Source: Oscillospiraceae bacterium (GTDB taxonomy: Bacteria > Bacillota > Clostridia > Oscillospirales > Oscillospiraceae). From it: a stretch of 64,000 bases of DNA. The position numbers and the translations under genes are program-made. Each line of letters starts with the position of its first letter. The stretch's first letter is position 1. The notes under the pieces were generated by a model, which worked only from the letters and a program-made list of their open reading frames with translations, did not search any database and was not told the DNA's origin. The DNA is taken from assembly GCA_902778275.1 (NCBI GenBank), contig CACYXE010000004.1:22127-86126 (forward strand), read 5' to 3'. Shown one piece after another: positions 49,099-57,431 of this stretch.

Positions 49099-50694
49099 TT
49101 ATTCGGGTTTTCTGCGGCGGTGCCTGAGCAGGATCAGCAGCAGGATCAACAGCAGGATCAGCGCCGCGGCCAGGATCAGCAGCACGGCGTTTCCGGGTAC
49201 GGTGACGGGGATCTGGACGTTGGCCTCTCCCGCGGCCACGGTGATGACCGCGCTGCCGGGCAGAAAGGCGTGCACCGTGCCGGTATCATCCACCCGGGCC
49301 ACCAGGGACTTGCTGCTGCTCCAATGGAGCGTCGGGTCCGCCGCGTCCGCCGGCAGAGCGACAGCGTTCAGCTGCGTGTGCGAGAACATGGACAGCCGCA
49401 GGCTGTCCTGCTCCACGCGGATCTCCGTGACGGGGATATCCTCATACACGGCGGTGAGCACCGTGTCCCGGGCAAAGCGCAGCGGCTGCGCCGGGTCCAG
49501 CAGGGTCCCGTCCGCATCCCAGCCGGCAAATTGTTTTCCGGCGGGCGCCGTGAAGCCCGGCGCGTCCAGTTCCACCTGGCTGCCCGGGGTCACGCTGAGG
49601 GTGAAGGCCTCTCCGCCGCCTTCGCCCGGCTCCAGACGCAGCTCGCAGGCGATGGGGCACAGGGGGCTTGCGGTGTTGCTGTAATAATCGCCGCCCTCAT
49701 GTTCGGAGAACAGGTAAAGGCTGCAGCCTTCGGGCAGGCCCAGATTGTCCGGCTCCAGGCTCAGCTCGCCGTTGGCGGATTCGACCCGGCAAAGACGGGC
49801 ACGGTACAGATCCCGTCCTTCCGTGTCCCGCACCAGAAGGGACAGATACTCATCTTCACCAACGGTGACTCCGGAGTAGGAGAGCTGCAGCGCATCGCCC
49901 TCCATGCTGACGCTGTCGAGGCTGAGCTGGCGGGTCTCGTCGGTGAGGATCAGTTTCCAGTTGCCGTCCCGCCGGTGGTTGTCATCCAGCACACCCAAAC
50001 CGGGCTGCTCCCCCGCCGGTACGATCAGAAGGATCTTGTCGGGGTCGATGTTCATGGCGGGCCGGGCGCCCCAGTTCTGATAGACCAGGCTGTCATGGAT
50101 GTCGTTGCCCTGCAGCACCAGGCCGGTCCAGTCCGGGTGGATGAAACTGCCCGAGCGGAACCACCAGTAGGCCCCTGTGCCGTCCACCGCGTAGGCGGTC
50201 AGTCCCTCGCTGCCCTCGGGGCCAATGTAGTCTTTGGCCTCCCAGGCGGACAGGAAGAAGACCCGCTCGTCGATCAGATCCACCTTGCGCCAGTACAGGG
50301 CGTAGTCCAGCTCGTCCTCGTGCTTGCTCACTGCGGGGATCGCGGCCTGCTCCGCGGCGCTGAAGGCGGAGGCAAGGAAGTCCGTGCACCACTGCTGGGC
50401 CAGGCTGCCCTGCCAGTCAGCCAGGGCTTCGTCAAAGGGCACGCCGGAGCGCTGGATCACATACTGGCTCAGCAGGAAGATACCGGGCTCGCCGTCGTTG
50501 CGCTTGTCTGCGTCCAGCACCAGCCAGCAGATGGGGTTGGTGGTGCTCTGACCGATGCCATAATTCTCGGTATACTCGCCCAAATAGATATGGTCCCCGG
50601 CCTGCACGGCTCCGCTGTCCGCCGCGAAAGCAGATGTGGGGAACAGACTCAGGATCAGCAGGATCAGAAGCAGGGAACAAAGGCGTTTTTTCAT
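49099..50694 (-). CDS. Secreted DUF6273-like protein with Ig-like domain and C-terminal anchor
   Basis: 531 residues. Signal peptide at 1-26 (KKRLCSLLLILLILSLFPTS then AFA). The N-terminal part (about 30-230) has HIYLGEY, WLVLDADKR, FFLSAWEAKDYIG and WWFRSGS with ARPAMNID, the DUF6273 pattern. After repetitive beta-rich regions with an InlB/SLH-like FAGWDADGTLL segment comes a bacterial Ig-like block (TLHWSSSKSLVARVDDTGTV), then a membrane helix and a short basic tail (RHRRRKPE). It is probably a cell-surface adhesin or sensor. ATG 50694 follows GGAGG. Confidence 0.7.
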   Translation of the reverse strand: MKKRLCSLLLILLILSLFPTSAFAADSGAVQAGDHIYLGEYTENYGIGQSTTNPICWLVLDADKRNDGEPGIFLLSQYVIQRSGVPFDEALADWQGSLAQQWCTDFLASAFSAAEQAAIPAVSKHEDELDYALYWRKVDLIDERVFFLSAWEAKDYIGPEGSEGLTAYAVDGTGAYWWFRSGSFIHPDWTGLVLQGNDIHDSLVYQNWGARPAMNIDPDKILLIVPAGEQPGLGVLDDNHRRDGNWKLILTDETRQLSLDSVSMEGDALQLSYSGVTVGEDEYLSLLVRDTEGRDLYRARLCRVESANGELSLEPDNLGLPEGCSLYLFSEHEGGDYYSNTASPLCPIACELRLEPGEGGGEAFTLSVTPGSQVELDAPGFTAPAGKQFAGWDADGTLLDPAQPLRFARDTVLTAVYEDIPVTEIRVEQDSLRLSMFSHTQLNAVALPADAADPTLHWSSSKSLVARVDDTGTVHAFLPGSAVITVAAGEANVQIPVTVPGNAVLLILAAALILLLILLLILLRHRRRKPE

Positions 50695-50866
50695 GGATGA
50701 CACCTCCCGGCGGGACTGTGATTTTCTGGGTCTAAACTTAGCACGTTTTGTCGGGGATGTCAATTTGCGGGGTAGGGGGAAGGAGGACACTGCTTTTCTT
50801 CGTTGATTGTGAATACTCTTTGTGTTATATTCATTACAGCAATTATTGATTACAAGGGGTGATTGA

Positions 50867-51646
50867 ATGGCATTATTGGCAATTATCCTCTTTGTGGTTT
50901 TACTATGCCTTATTATCAAAGGGGTCCAAGACACCGGTGATAGAAACCCCACTGCCATTGGAAAAGTAGGCGAGAACGAAGTATCTTTTATTCTGCATTC
51001 GCTCCCAGAAGATTTCCTCGTTTTAGACGATGTAATAATCCCGGATCAAGTAACAGACCCAAATAAGAAATTCACAACGCAAATAGATCACGTTGTTGTA
51101 TCTCCTTTCGGTATTTTCGTGATTGAGACTAAGAATTATAGCGGATGGATCTTTGGAAAAGAAAAGAGTGAGAGGTGGAAAGAGACTTTCAAAACAACGG
51201 ATGGACACTTTTTCTATAACCCTGTGAAGCAGAATTGGGGGCATGCATACGCCTTAGCAGAACACCTCAAGTTAACTATAAGAGTATTTAAGCCAATCGT
51301 TGTTTTCTCAAATGAATGTGAGCTTCATGTAGATACAACAACTCCGGTCGTCTATATGTCCCAGCTAAAAGAACTTATTCTAAACTTTACACAAGAGATA
51401 ATACCCCGCAGGGACGTTGCTTTGATTTTCGACAGGCTAAGCAGGCTAAAACTTATTGGAGAAGAGATCGAGGAAGAGCACGTTCAATCAATCGGAGAAA
51501 GGTTTATAGAAAGAGAAACTACCATGCGGCAAGGAAAATGCCCACGATGCGGCGGAGAGTTGAAATTACGGAATGGAAAATATGGTGCATTTTATGGATG
51601 CGCTAACTATCCGAAATGTCGATTTACTTGTGATCTGCAGGAATGA
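50867..51646 (+). CDS. NERD-domain protein with zinc-ribbon tail
   Basis: 259 residues: an N-terminal hydrophobic helix (1-18), a NERD nuclease-related domain (about 28-150) with QIDHVVVSPFGIFVIETKN, a PD-(D/E)xK-like core, and a C-terminal topoisomerase-type zinc ribbon (CPRCGGELKLRNGKYGAFYG then CANYPKC, four Cys). The gene is clearly richer in A and T than its neighbours, uses AGA and ATA codons and stands beside tRNA genes, consistent with acquisition by transfer. NERD proteins are often found in mobile or defence contexts; the role here is unknown. Confidence 0.8.
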   Translation: MALLAIILFVVLLCLIIKGVQDTGDRNPTAIGKVGENEVSFILHSLPEDFLVLDDVIIPDQVTDPNKKFTTQIDHVVVSPFGIFVIETKNYSGWIFGKEKSERWKETFKTTDGHFFYNPVKQNWGHAYALAEHLKLTIRVFKPIVVFSNECELHVDTTTPVVYMSQLKELILNFTQEIIPRRDVALIFDRLSRLKLIGEEIEEEHVQSIGERFIERETTMRQGKCPRCGGELKLRNGKYGAFYGCANYPKCRFTCDLQE

Positions 51647-51858
51647 AAAATACAGTTCTGTAAAATAGAAATAACATCTTACGTTTGATGAGTTATAATG
51701 TGAAGTGGTCCGTGGGGAACTATCGTGCATTTTTCGCAGGGAGCCCCGTGCGCAAAAAGATAGGCGTATACCGTGCGAAAAATCAAAGTGTTCACCAGTG
51801 TGCGCACTGGTTCACGCACAGGCCGCCGGCCTGTGCGGACATGATTCGAGTCCCCTGT
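51647..51858 (+). other. Structured intergenic region with a tRNA 3'-end-like motif
   Basis: No gene recognised. Several inverted repeats: ATTTTTCGCA near 51730 with its complement near 51776, ACCAGTG/CACTGGT near 51795, and GCACAGGCC/GGCCTGTGC near 51820. The motif TTCGAGTCCCC at about 51845-51855, followed by TGTACCA, resembles a tRNA T-loop and 3' end on the plus strand, opposite to the tRNA array. A TATAAT is present at 51692-51697. Confidence 0.4.
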
Positions 51859-51904
51859 ACCAAAATGAACAGCCAGCCCATTTGGGCTGGCTGTTCATTT
51901 TGGT
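51859..51904 (-). terminator. Terminator of the tRNA array, 22-bp stem
   Basis: Perfect arms 51859-51880 and 51883-51904 with a 2-base centre. The 3' CCA of tRNA-Lys is part of one arm, so the terminator begins directly at the end of the tRNA. Confidence 0.75.
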
Positions 51905-51976
51905 GCTCCAGCGGGGACTCGAACCCCGGACACCCTGCTTAAAAGGCAGGTGCTCTACCTCCTGAGCTACTGGGGC
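51901..51976 (-). tRNA. tRNA-Lys (anticodon TTT)
   Basis: Cloverleaf read on the minus strand: D-stem GCTC/GAGC, anticodon stem CCTGC/GCAGG with loop CTTTTAA, T-stem CGGGG/CCCCG with TTCGAGT loop, encoded CCA. The acceptor stem (GCCCCAG / CTGGAGC) has a C-A mismatch at the third pair. Last gene of the array. Confidence 0.9.
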
Positions 51977-52114
51977 AGGTCGTCAGAATAACGCCATAAG
52001 GTCATTTGCCCGCGCGGGCGCGGTCAAATCGACCGATGCCGTTATTCTTCCTCTCAAACGCAAGCCCATTCCATTGGACCTTGCGTTTGTTTTTCTGTTG
52101 GGTCGCCACACCTT

Positions 52115-52228
52115 CACCAAATCGGAGCCCAGCGCCGCGGGTCCGATTTGGAAAAGGAAGGAGGAGGAAGCAGAGCGCAGCTTTCGTGACGCTTCACGGA
52201 AGCGGAGCGGTGCGAGCTTCTCCTGACG
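52115..52228 (-). repeat. Structured tRNA-spacer repeat, copy C
   Basis: Between tRNA-Gln and tRNA-Lys. First hairpin: CCAAATCGGA pairs with TCCGATTTGG (7 bp constant, 3 bp variable) around a CCC/GGG inner stem. Then GGAAGGAGGAGG, a second hairpin based on GCTTTCGTGA, and a common end GAGCTTCTCCTGACG before the tRNA. Confidence 0.75.
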
Positions 52229-52302
52229 TGGCTGGGATGGCGGGACTCGAACCCACTATATCGGAGTCAAAGTCCGGTGTGTTACCATTACACTACATCC
52301 CA
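52229..52302 (-). tRNA. tRNA-Gln (anticodon TTG)
   Basis: Acceptor TGGGATG/CATCCCA fully paired, D-stem GTGT/ACAC, anticodon loop CTTTGAC, T-stem GTGGG/CCCGC, encoded CCA. Confidence 0.95.
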
Positions 52303-52345
52303 ATGTTTCAAAGAGGCCGGCACGGCCAGCCTCTGTTGATTGCTG

Positions 52346-52422
52346 TGGGGTGGGATATGGGGCTCGAACCCACGACACCCGGAACCACAATCCGGTGCTC
52401 TGCCAACTGAGCTAATCCCACC
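52346..52422 (-). tRNA. tRNA-His (anticodon GTG)
   Basis: Acceptor GTGGGAT/ATCCCAC plus the diagnostic extra G(-1) paired to C73; anticodon stem CCGGA/TCCGG with loop TTGTGGT; encoded CCA. It is only 43 bases from tRNA-Gln, without the spacer repeat. Confidence 0.96.
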
Positions 52423-52442
52423 ATGTTGTATTTTTTCGCCCT

Positions 52443-52557
52443 CCCCAAATCGAAGCCCAACGCAGTGGGTTCGATTTGGAAAAGGAAGGAGGAGGGAGCA
52501 AAGCGGAGCTTTCGCCGCCTCGGCGGAAGCACAGCGCCGCGAGCTTCTCCTGACGCT
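52443..52557 (-). repeat. Structured tRNA-spacer repeat, copy B
   Basis: Between tRNA-Arg and tRNA-His. Hairpin CCAAATCGAA / TTCGATTTGG, inner CCCA/TGGG, GGAAGGAGGAGG, second hairpin GCTTTCGCCG/CGGCGGAAGC and the shared GAGCTTCTCCTGACGC end. Confidence 0.8.
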
Positions 52558-52634
52558 GGCACGCCAAGAGGGATTCGAACCCCCGACCTACTGCTTAGAA
52601 GGCAGTTGCTCTATCCTGCTGAGCTATTGGCGCA
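52558..52634 (-). tRNA. tRNA-Arg (anticodon TCT)
   Basis: Acceptor GCGCCAA/TTGGCGT (first pair G-U), D-stem GCTC/GAGC, anticodon stem CTGCC-like with loop CTTCTAA, T-loop TTCGAAT, encoded CCA. Confidence 0.94.
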
Positions 52635-52663
52635 TATTGTTCCCGCGGCCAACGCCAATAACC

Positions 52664-52785
52664 ACCAAATCAAAGCCCAGCGCAGAGGGTTTGATTTGGA
52701 AAGGAGGAAGGAGATCACGGATGTGGAGTTTTCACGGCGCTTTGGCAAACCGCGGAAACGGAACGGAGTGAGCTTCTTCCGACGC
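52664..52785 (-). repeat. Structured tRNA-spacer repeat, copy A
   Basis: Between tRNA-Gly and tRNA-Arg. Hairpin CCAAATCAAA / TTTGATTTGG, inner CCC/GGG, GGAGGAAGGAG, second hairpin GTTTTC/GGAAAC and the end GAGCTTCTTCCGACGC. Confidence 0.75.
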
Positions 52786-52859
52786 TGGAGCGGGTGATGG
52801 GAATCGAACCCACGTATCCAGCTTGGAAGGCTGGTGTTCTACCATTGAACTACACCCGC
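52786..52859 (-). tRNA. tRNA-Gly (anticodon TCC)
   Basis: Acceptor GCGGGTG/CACCCGC, D-stem GTTC/GAAC, anticodon stem CCAGC/GCTGG with loop CTTCCAA, T-stem GTGGG/CCCAT, discriminator T, encoded CCA. First gene of the array. Confidence 0.96.
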
Positions 52860-52887
52860 ATGGCCGTTCCCCTTATTCAGCCATGAG

Positions 52888-52917
52888 ATAATACCATATT
52901 TGAAGGGCCTGTGTCAA
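52888..52917 (-). promoter_or_regulatory. Promoter of the tRNA array
   Basis: Minus-strand TTGACA (52917-52912), 18-bp spacer, TATTAT (52893-52888), 28 bases upstream of tRNA-Gly. Confidence 0.75.
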
Positions 52918-53006
52918 CATGTTTTCATGAAAAAGTCTGTAAAATGCAAGAACCGGAGAACGGGCGCAAAGGCGCATTCTCCGGTCCTGTATGGCCTGTG
53001 AACCAC

Positions 53007-54611
53007 TCAGTGTTTGCGGAAGCGGTCAAAGAGATCCTTAATGCTCTGGCGCGCCTGATCCAGGCCGCCCCGGTTCATGACGAACACATAGCCGCCCAAT
53101 GCGGCCAGCGCCAGCAGGGAGGCGATCATGACCACCACGAAGAAGGTCCTGGCGCTCCCGTTGGATCGGGCAGACGCCGGGCTGATCGTGGGCGCCACTG
53201 TGGCGGCAGGCTGCGGTACAGCCGTGGGTGCGGGCGTTGCTGTCGGCTGCCGCGTGGGCGAAGGGCTTGGCGTGGGCGAAGGGGAGGGAGAAGCGGCGGC
53301 CTGGGTGACGGTCACATTGAACCGGCAGCTGAGATCCCCGTATGTGACGGTGATCTCCTGATGCCCGGCGGCACTGAATTCGGTGGGGGAACAGGTGAAG
53401 CCGGAATAGATATCCGTGCTCTCGTTGCTGCTGCTGATCTGCCGGATGACAAGGCCCGTGCTGTCCAGGCTCTCGCCCACGGCGTACTGGATCTTATCCG
53501 GCAGCCGTGCCACGGACAGACCCGCCGGAACGGCCTCCTGGCTCACCGGGACGGTGAAGGTGCACTCTCTGTCGCCGTAGCGCACGGTGACCGTCTGGTC
53601 GCCCGCCGTGTCGAAGCTGGCGGGAGAGCATTCCAGCCCCTCGGACACATCCCGATAGCCATCGCCGGTGTAGACGCGGATGGAGAGGCCCGCCGTGTCC
53701 AGCGTGTCGCCCACCACATAGCTGGTCTTTTTGGGCAGGGTCAAAACGCCTATGCCGGTGATGTTCTCTTCCGCCTGCTGTACGCTGACGGAAAAGACAC
53801 AGGTCTTGCCCTGATAGCTGACTTCGATCTCCTGGGTGCCGGGCTGATCCAGCCGGGTGGGGTACACGCCGAAGCCCTCGCTCAGAATGCGGCTCTCGTC
53901 GTTGTCCAGCTGGGCGCGGATGGTGAGGCCCTCAGTCTCCAGCGTGTCGCCGGTCAGATACTCGGTGCGCAGGGGCAGGGTCTCGACAAAGAGCCCGGAG
54001 ACGCTCAGCTCTTCCACCGTCACAGAAATGGGATCGGACAGGGTGGAGGAGCTGAGCCCAGCAGCCTCGGCGCTGACAAGACAGCGGTAATACAGCGTGC
54101 CCAGCTGATCGGTGGGGGCCATCAGACTGGCGTCGATGGCGCCGCCGACCGGGCTGCCCTGGTCCGCCGCGGTGAGGCTTTGATACCATTGATAGCTGAG
54201 CTGCCCGCCCTCGGGACCGGTGGCGCTGATGCTCACCTGCACCGCCTCCCCGGGGAAGCAGCGCAGGCTGGGGCTGACGGCCACCAGCGGCTGCTCGGGC
54301 GTCACGGTGACAGGACAGGTAAATGTGGCGTTGTCGATGTTGATGATGCAGGCATAATAACCGGCGGCGGCAACGGATCCCCGCAGGTATACGTTGGCTT
54401 CGCCCCCCTGCGCCTCGGTCTCCAGCCGAAGCCCCTCGGGCAGATTGCCGGTGACGGAGGCCCCGGCGGCCACTGTGGCCACCAGGTGATCGAAGGGCTG
54501 CCCCAGGGCCACAGGGCCGGGAGCGGGATAGATATAATCGGCGCAGGCGCCGGGAAGCATCAGCATCATCAGCAGCAGGATCAACACCGTTGAGAGAAAA
54601 CGCTTTTTCAT
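53007..54611 (-). CDS. Surface protein with tandem bacterial Ig-like repeats and C-terminal anchor
   Basis: 534 residues. Signal peptide 1-24 (KKRFLSTVLILLLMMLMLPG). Residues about 25-110 form a beta domain, 110-200 an Ig-like domain (LSYQWYQSLTAADQG), then three repeats of a Big_3-like unit, each with YxxGDxLxxxGLxIR (TEYLTGDTLETEGLTIRAQ, TSYVVGDTLDTAGLSIRVY, IQYAVGESLDSTGLVIRQ). A Ser/Pro/Thr-rich linker (PSPSPTPSPSPTRQP) leads to a membrane helix and a basic tail. It is probably exposed at the cell surface. The start is ATG 54611. Confidence 0.78.
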   Translation of the reverse strand: MKKRFLSTVLILLLMMLMLPGACADYIYPAPGPVALGQPFDHLVATVAAGASVTGNLPEGLRLETEAQGGEANVYLRGSVAAAGYYACIINIDNATFTCPVTVTPEQPLVAVSPSLRCFPGEAVQVSISATGPEGGQLSYQWYQSLTAADQGSPVGGAIDASLMAPTDQLGTLYYRCLVSAEAAGLSSSTLSDPISVTVEELSVSGLFVETLPLRTEYLTGDTLETEGLTIRAQLDNDESRILSEGFGVYPTRLDQPGTQEIEVSYQGKTCVFSVSVQQAEENITGIGVLTLPKKTSYVVGDTLDTAGLSIRVYTGDGYRDVSEGLECSPASFDTAGDQTVTVRYGDRECTFTVPVSQEAVPAGLSVARLPDKIQYAVGESLDSTGLVIRQISSSNESTDIYSGFTCSPTEFSAAGHQEITVTYGDLSCRFNVTVTQAAASPSPSPTPSPSPTRQPTATPAPTAVPQPAATVAPTISPASARSNGSARTFFVVVMIASLLALAALGGYVFVMNRGGLDQARQSIKDLFDRFRKH

Positions 54612-54761
54612 GGTCAGTACATGTGCCCGCAGCCGGAGGGTGCAGGGCATTCCTTTCCAAGATACTAAGGCCTTTTATATCACTTTTTGCCCAAACAGTC
54701 AATATTTGTCAGCTTTTTGCCCGTTCGGCGTGATATGGCGGGAATTGTTCCGCGCCGCCCA

Positions 54762-54791
54762 TTGCGAAACCGCCGGTTTCTGTGGTACTAT
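54762..54791 (+). promoter_or_regulatory. Promoter of the alpha-glucosidase operon
   Basis: TTGCGA at 54762-54767, 18-bp spacer, TACTAT at 54786-54791, followed by GGAGGGGA and the TTG start. Confidence 0.5.
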
Positions 54792-54848
54792 AGATACAGG
54801 AAACCGAGAAGGATCTGCCGTAGAAGGGCGGCGGAGGGGAGGCGCGCT

Positions 54849-56531
54849 TTGGAAAGCAAGCAGTGGTACAAGGAGATGGCGGTCTATCACATCTGGCCGC
54901 GCAGCTTCTGCGACGGCAACGGCGACGGGATCGGCGATCTGTGGGGCGTGCTGCAGAAGCTGGACTATATCAAAAGCCTGAACGTGGACGCGATCTGGTT
55001 TTCCCCGCTCTATCCCTCGCCCAACGCGGATTTCGGCTATGATATCTCCGACTACATGAACATCCACCCGGACTACGGCGACCTGGAGGTGTTCCGCCAG
55101 GTGCTGGACGAGGCCCACAAGCGGGGGCTGCGGGTATTCATGGACCTGGTGGTGAACCACACCTCTGACGAGCACCCCTGGTTCCGGGAGAGCCGCAAGG
55201 GGCCGGGCAACCCCTATTATGATTACTACTACTGGCGGCCCGGCCACGTGAGCGCCCTCGGACGCCGCCTCCCGCCCAACAACTGGACCAGCCTCTTTGA
55301 GGGCGGGGCCTGGGAATATGACGAGGAGCTGGACGAATACTATCTGCATCTCTTCGCCCGCAAGCAGCCGGATCTGAACATGGACAATCCCAAGGTCCGC
55401 CAGGAGGTCAAGAAGATCATGCGCTTCTGGCTGGACATGGGGATCGACGGGTTCCGGGAGGACGTGATTACCTTTATCTCAAAGGCGCCGGGCCTGCCCA
55501 ACGCCTATCCCAAGCTGCCCGCGGCCAACGGCATGCGCTATTATTCCAACCGCCCGGCGGTGTATACATACCTGCAGGAGTTCAAACGGGACGTGCTGGA
55601 CTACTATGACTGCTTTACCGTGGGCGAAAGCCCCATGACCACCCCCGACGTGGCCCTGCGCTACATCACCGAGGGCCCGGGCAAGGTGCTGGATGAGATG
55701 ATCGCCTTCTCCCACATGGAGGCGGACTGCTTCAAGACCGAGATGGTGCCCATGCCCTTCAACCTGGTGAAGATGAAAAAGGCCTTCTCCGACTGGCAGC
55801 TGAAGCTCCAGGGCAAGGCCTGGAACGCCCTGTATATCGAAAATCACGACCATCCCCGCATCATCAGCCGCTATGGCAGCGAGGACTACCCCGCCGAGAG
55901 CGGCAAGATGCTGGCCGCCATGTACATCCTCCAGCGGGGCACGCCCTTTGTATACCAGGGCCAGGAGATCGGCATGACCAACCTGCGCCTGCCCCAGGTG
56001 GAGATGTACGAGGACGTGATGGCCCAGAACAGCGCCCGCATCGCTTCCCACATCATGCCCAAAAGCAAGGTGCTCAAGCTGATCCAGCGGGCTACCCGGG
56101 ACAGCGCCCGGACGCCCATGCAGTGGTCCGACGAGGAAAACGCAGGCTTCAGCAGCGCCAAGCCCTGGTTTTACGTGAACGACAATTACCGGCAGGTCAA
56201 TGTGCGCGCGCAGGAGGAGGACCCGGACTCTCTGCTGAACTTCTACCGGAAGCTGCTGAAATTCCGCAAGGAGCAGCCCGTCGTGCTCTACGGCGATTAC
56301 AGGGAACACCGGCCGGAGGACAAGCATCTCTACATATACGAGCGCAACCACGAGGGGAAGAAGCTGCTGGTGATCTGCGCCTTCGGTTCCGAGGCGGTGC
56401 GCTTCGACGCGCCGGAGGGGATCGAGCTGAGCAGGGGGACGCTGGTGCTGTCCAACTACGACGTGAACTTCGTCATCTCCAACGGCTTTACCACACGGCC
56501 CTATGAGCTGCGGGTCTATCTGTTTGCGTGA
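54849..56531 (+). CDS. GH13 alpha-glucosidase / oligo-1,6-glucosidase
   Basis: 560 residues, GH13 subfamily 31-like. Conserved regions: AVYHIWPRSFCDGNGDGIGD, VNHTSDEHPWF, GIDGFREDVITFIS (catalytic nucleophile Asp), TVGESPM (acid/base Glu) and ENHDHPR (third carboxylate). It hydrolyses alpha-1,6- or alpha-1,4-linked oligosaccharides from the non-reducing end. The start is probably TTG 54849, eight bases after GGAGGGGA; the frame is open upstream but has no better start, and the ATG at 54876 would cut into the first strand. ispE follows 9 bases downstream. Confidence 0.9.
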   Translation: MESKQWYKEMAVYHIWPRSFCDGNGDGIGDLWGVLQKLDYIKSLNVDAIWFSPLYPSPNADFGYDISDYMNIHPDYGDLEVFRQVLDEAHKRGLRVFMDLVVNHTSDEHPWFRESRKGPGNPYYDYYYWRPGHVSALGRRLPPNNWTSLFEGGAWEYDEELDEYYLHLFARKQPDLNMDNPKVRQEVKKIMRFWLDMGIDGFREDVITFISKAPGLPNAYPKLPAANGMRYYSNRPAVYTYLQEFKRDVLDYYDCFTVGESPMTTPDVALRYITEGPGKVLDEMIAFSHMEADCFKTEMVPMPFNLVKMKKAFSDWQLKLQGKAWNALYIENHDHPRIISRYGSEDYPAESGKMLAAMYILQRGTPFVYQGQEIGMTNLRLPQVEMYEDVMAQNSARIASHIMPKSKVLKLIQRATRDSARTPMQWSDEENAGFSSAKPWFYVNDNYRQVNVRAQEEDPDSLLNFYRKLLKFRKEQPVVLYGDYREHRPEDKHLYIYERNHEGKKLLVICAFGSEAVRFDAPEGIELSRGTLVLSNYDVNFVISNGFTTRPYELRVYLFA

Positions 56532-56540
56532 GAGGGAGCT

Positions 56541-57413
56541 ATGAAGGAAATCCGAGAAAAAGCCTATGCCAAACTGAATATCTCCCTGGACGTGACCAAC
56601 CGGCGGGAGGACGGCTACCATGACATGGTCATGGTGATGCAGACGGTGTCCCTCTGCGACGAGCTGCAGCTGCGGCTCAACGACAGCGGGAAGGTCACGG
56701 CGTCCAGCAACCTGCGCTTCATTCCTTCGGATGAGCGGAACCTGGCGGTGCGCGCCGCCCTGCGCTATCTGGAGGCGGTGGGCGAGAGCGGGCAGGGCCT
56801 GCACATCGACATGCGCAAGAACATCCCCGTGGGCGCGGGCATGGCCGGCGGCTCTGCCGACGCCGCGGCGGTGCTGCGGGGCATGAACGCCCTGTACGAT
56901 TTCCGCCTCGACCGGAAGCGGCTGGAGGAGCTGGCCTGCGCGGTGGGCTCGGACGTGGCCTTCTGTGTGGCCGGCGGGACGGCTCTGGCCAGGGGCCGGG
57001 GAGAGATTCTGGAGGATCTGCCGCCGCTGCCGGACTGCTTCTTTGCCATCTGCAAGCCGGAGTTTTCCATCTCCACGCCGGAACTGTTCCGCAAGCTGGA
57101 TGAGACGCCCCTGCGCCGGCACCCGGATACCGCCGGACTGGTGGAGGCGATTGGCCGGGGGCAGCTGCGGGAGCTGTGCCGGCGGATGTACAACGTATTT
57201 GAGGACGTGCCGGACCGGCGGATGCGCACAGTGGCGGAGATCAAGGGCCGCCTGCTGGACCATGGCGCCCTGGGCGCCATGATGACCGGTACAGGCTCGG
57301 CGGTTTTCGGCGTGTTCGAGAAGGAGGAAACCGCCCGGGACGCCGCCGCTGCCCTGCGGGGCGAATATAAGTTCTGCTGCGCGGCAAAGCCGGTGGCAAG
57401 GCTGTTGGGCTGA
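56541..57413 (+). CDS. ispE: 4-Diphosphocytidyl-2-C-methyl-D-erythritol kinase
   Basis: 290 residues, a GHMP kinase of the methylerythritol phosphate isoprenoid pathway. EKAYAKLNISLDVTNRREDG is the N-terminal substrate region, NIPVGAGMAGGSADAAAVL the ATP-binding glycine loop, and MMTGTGSAVFGVF the C-terminal motif. It phosphorylates the 2-hydroxyl of CDP-methylerythritol. GAGGGAG precedes the ATG. It is placed between alpha-glucosidase and spoIIR, without other isoprenoid genes in this window. Confidence 0.95.
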   Translation: MKEIREKAYAKLNISLDVTNRREDGYHDMVMVMQTVSLCDELQLRLNDSGKVTASSNLRFIPSDERNLAVRAALRYLEAVGESGQGLHIDMRKNIPVGAGMAGGSADAAAVLRGMNALYDFRLDRKRLEELACAVGSDVAFCVAGGTALARGRGEILEDLPPLPDCFFAICKPEFSISTPELFRKLDETPLRRHPDTAGLVEAIGRGQLRELCRRMYNVFEDVPDRRMRTVAEIKGRLLDHGALGAMMTGTGSAVFGVFEKEETARDAAAALRGEYKFCCAAKPVARLLG

Positions 57414-57431
57414 TACGGATTAAAAAAGAAA

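Noticed and set aside
51720-51900. CRISPR-like direct repeats near the NERD gene
   Set aside because: The repeated pieces are inverted repeats and tRNA-like sequence, with no regular spacing, and no cas genes are present. No CRISPR array was seen anywhere in the window.
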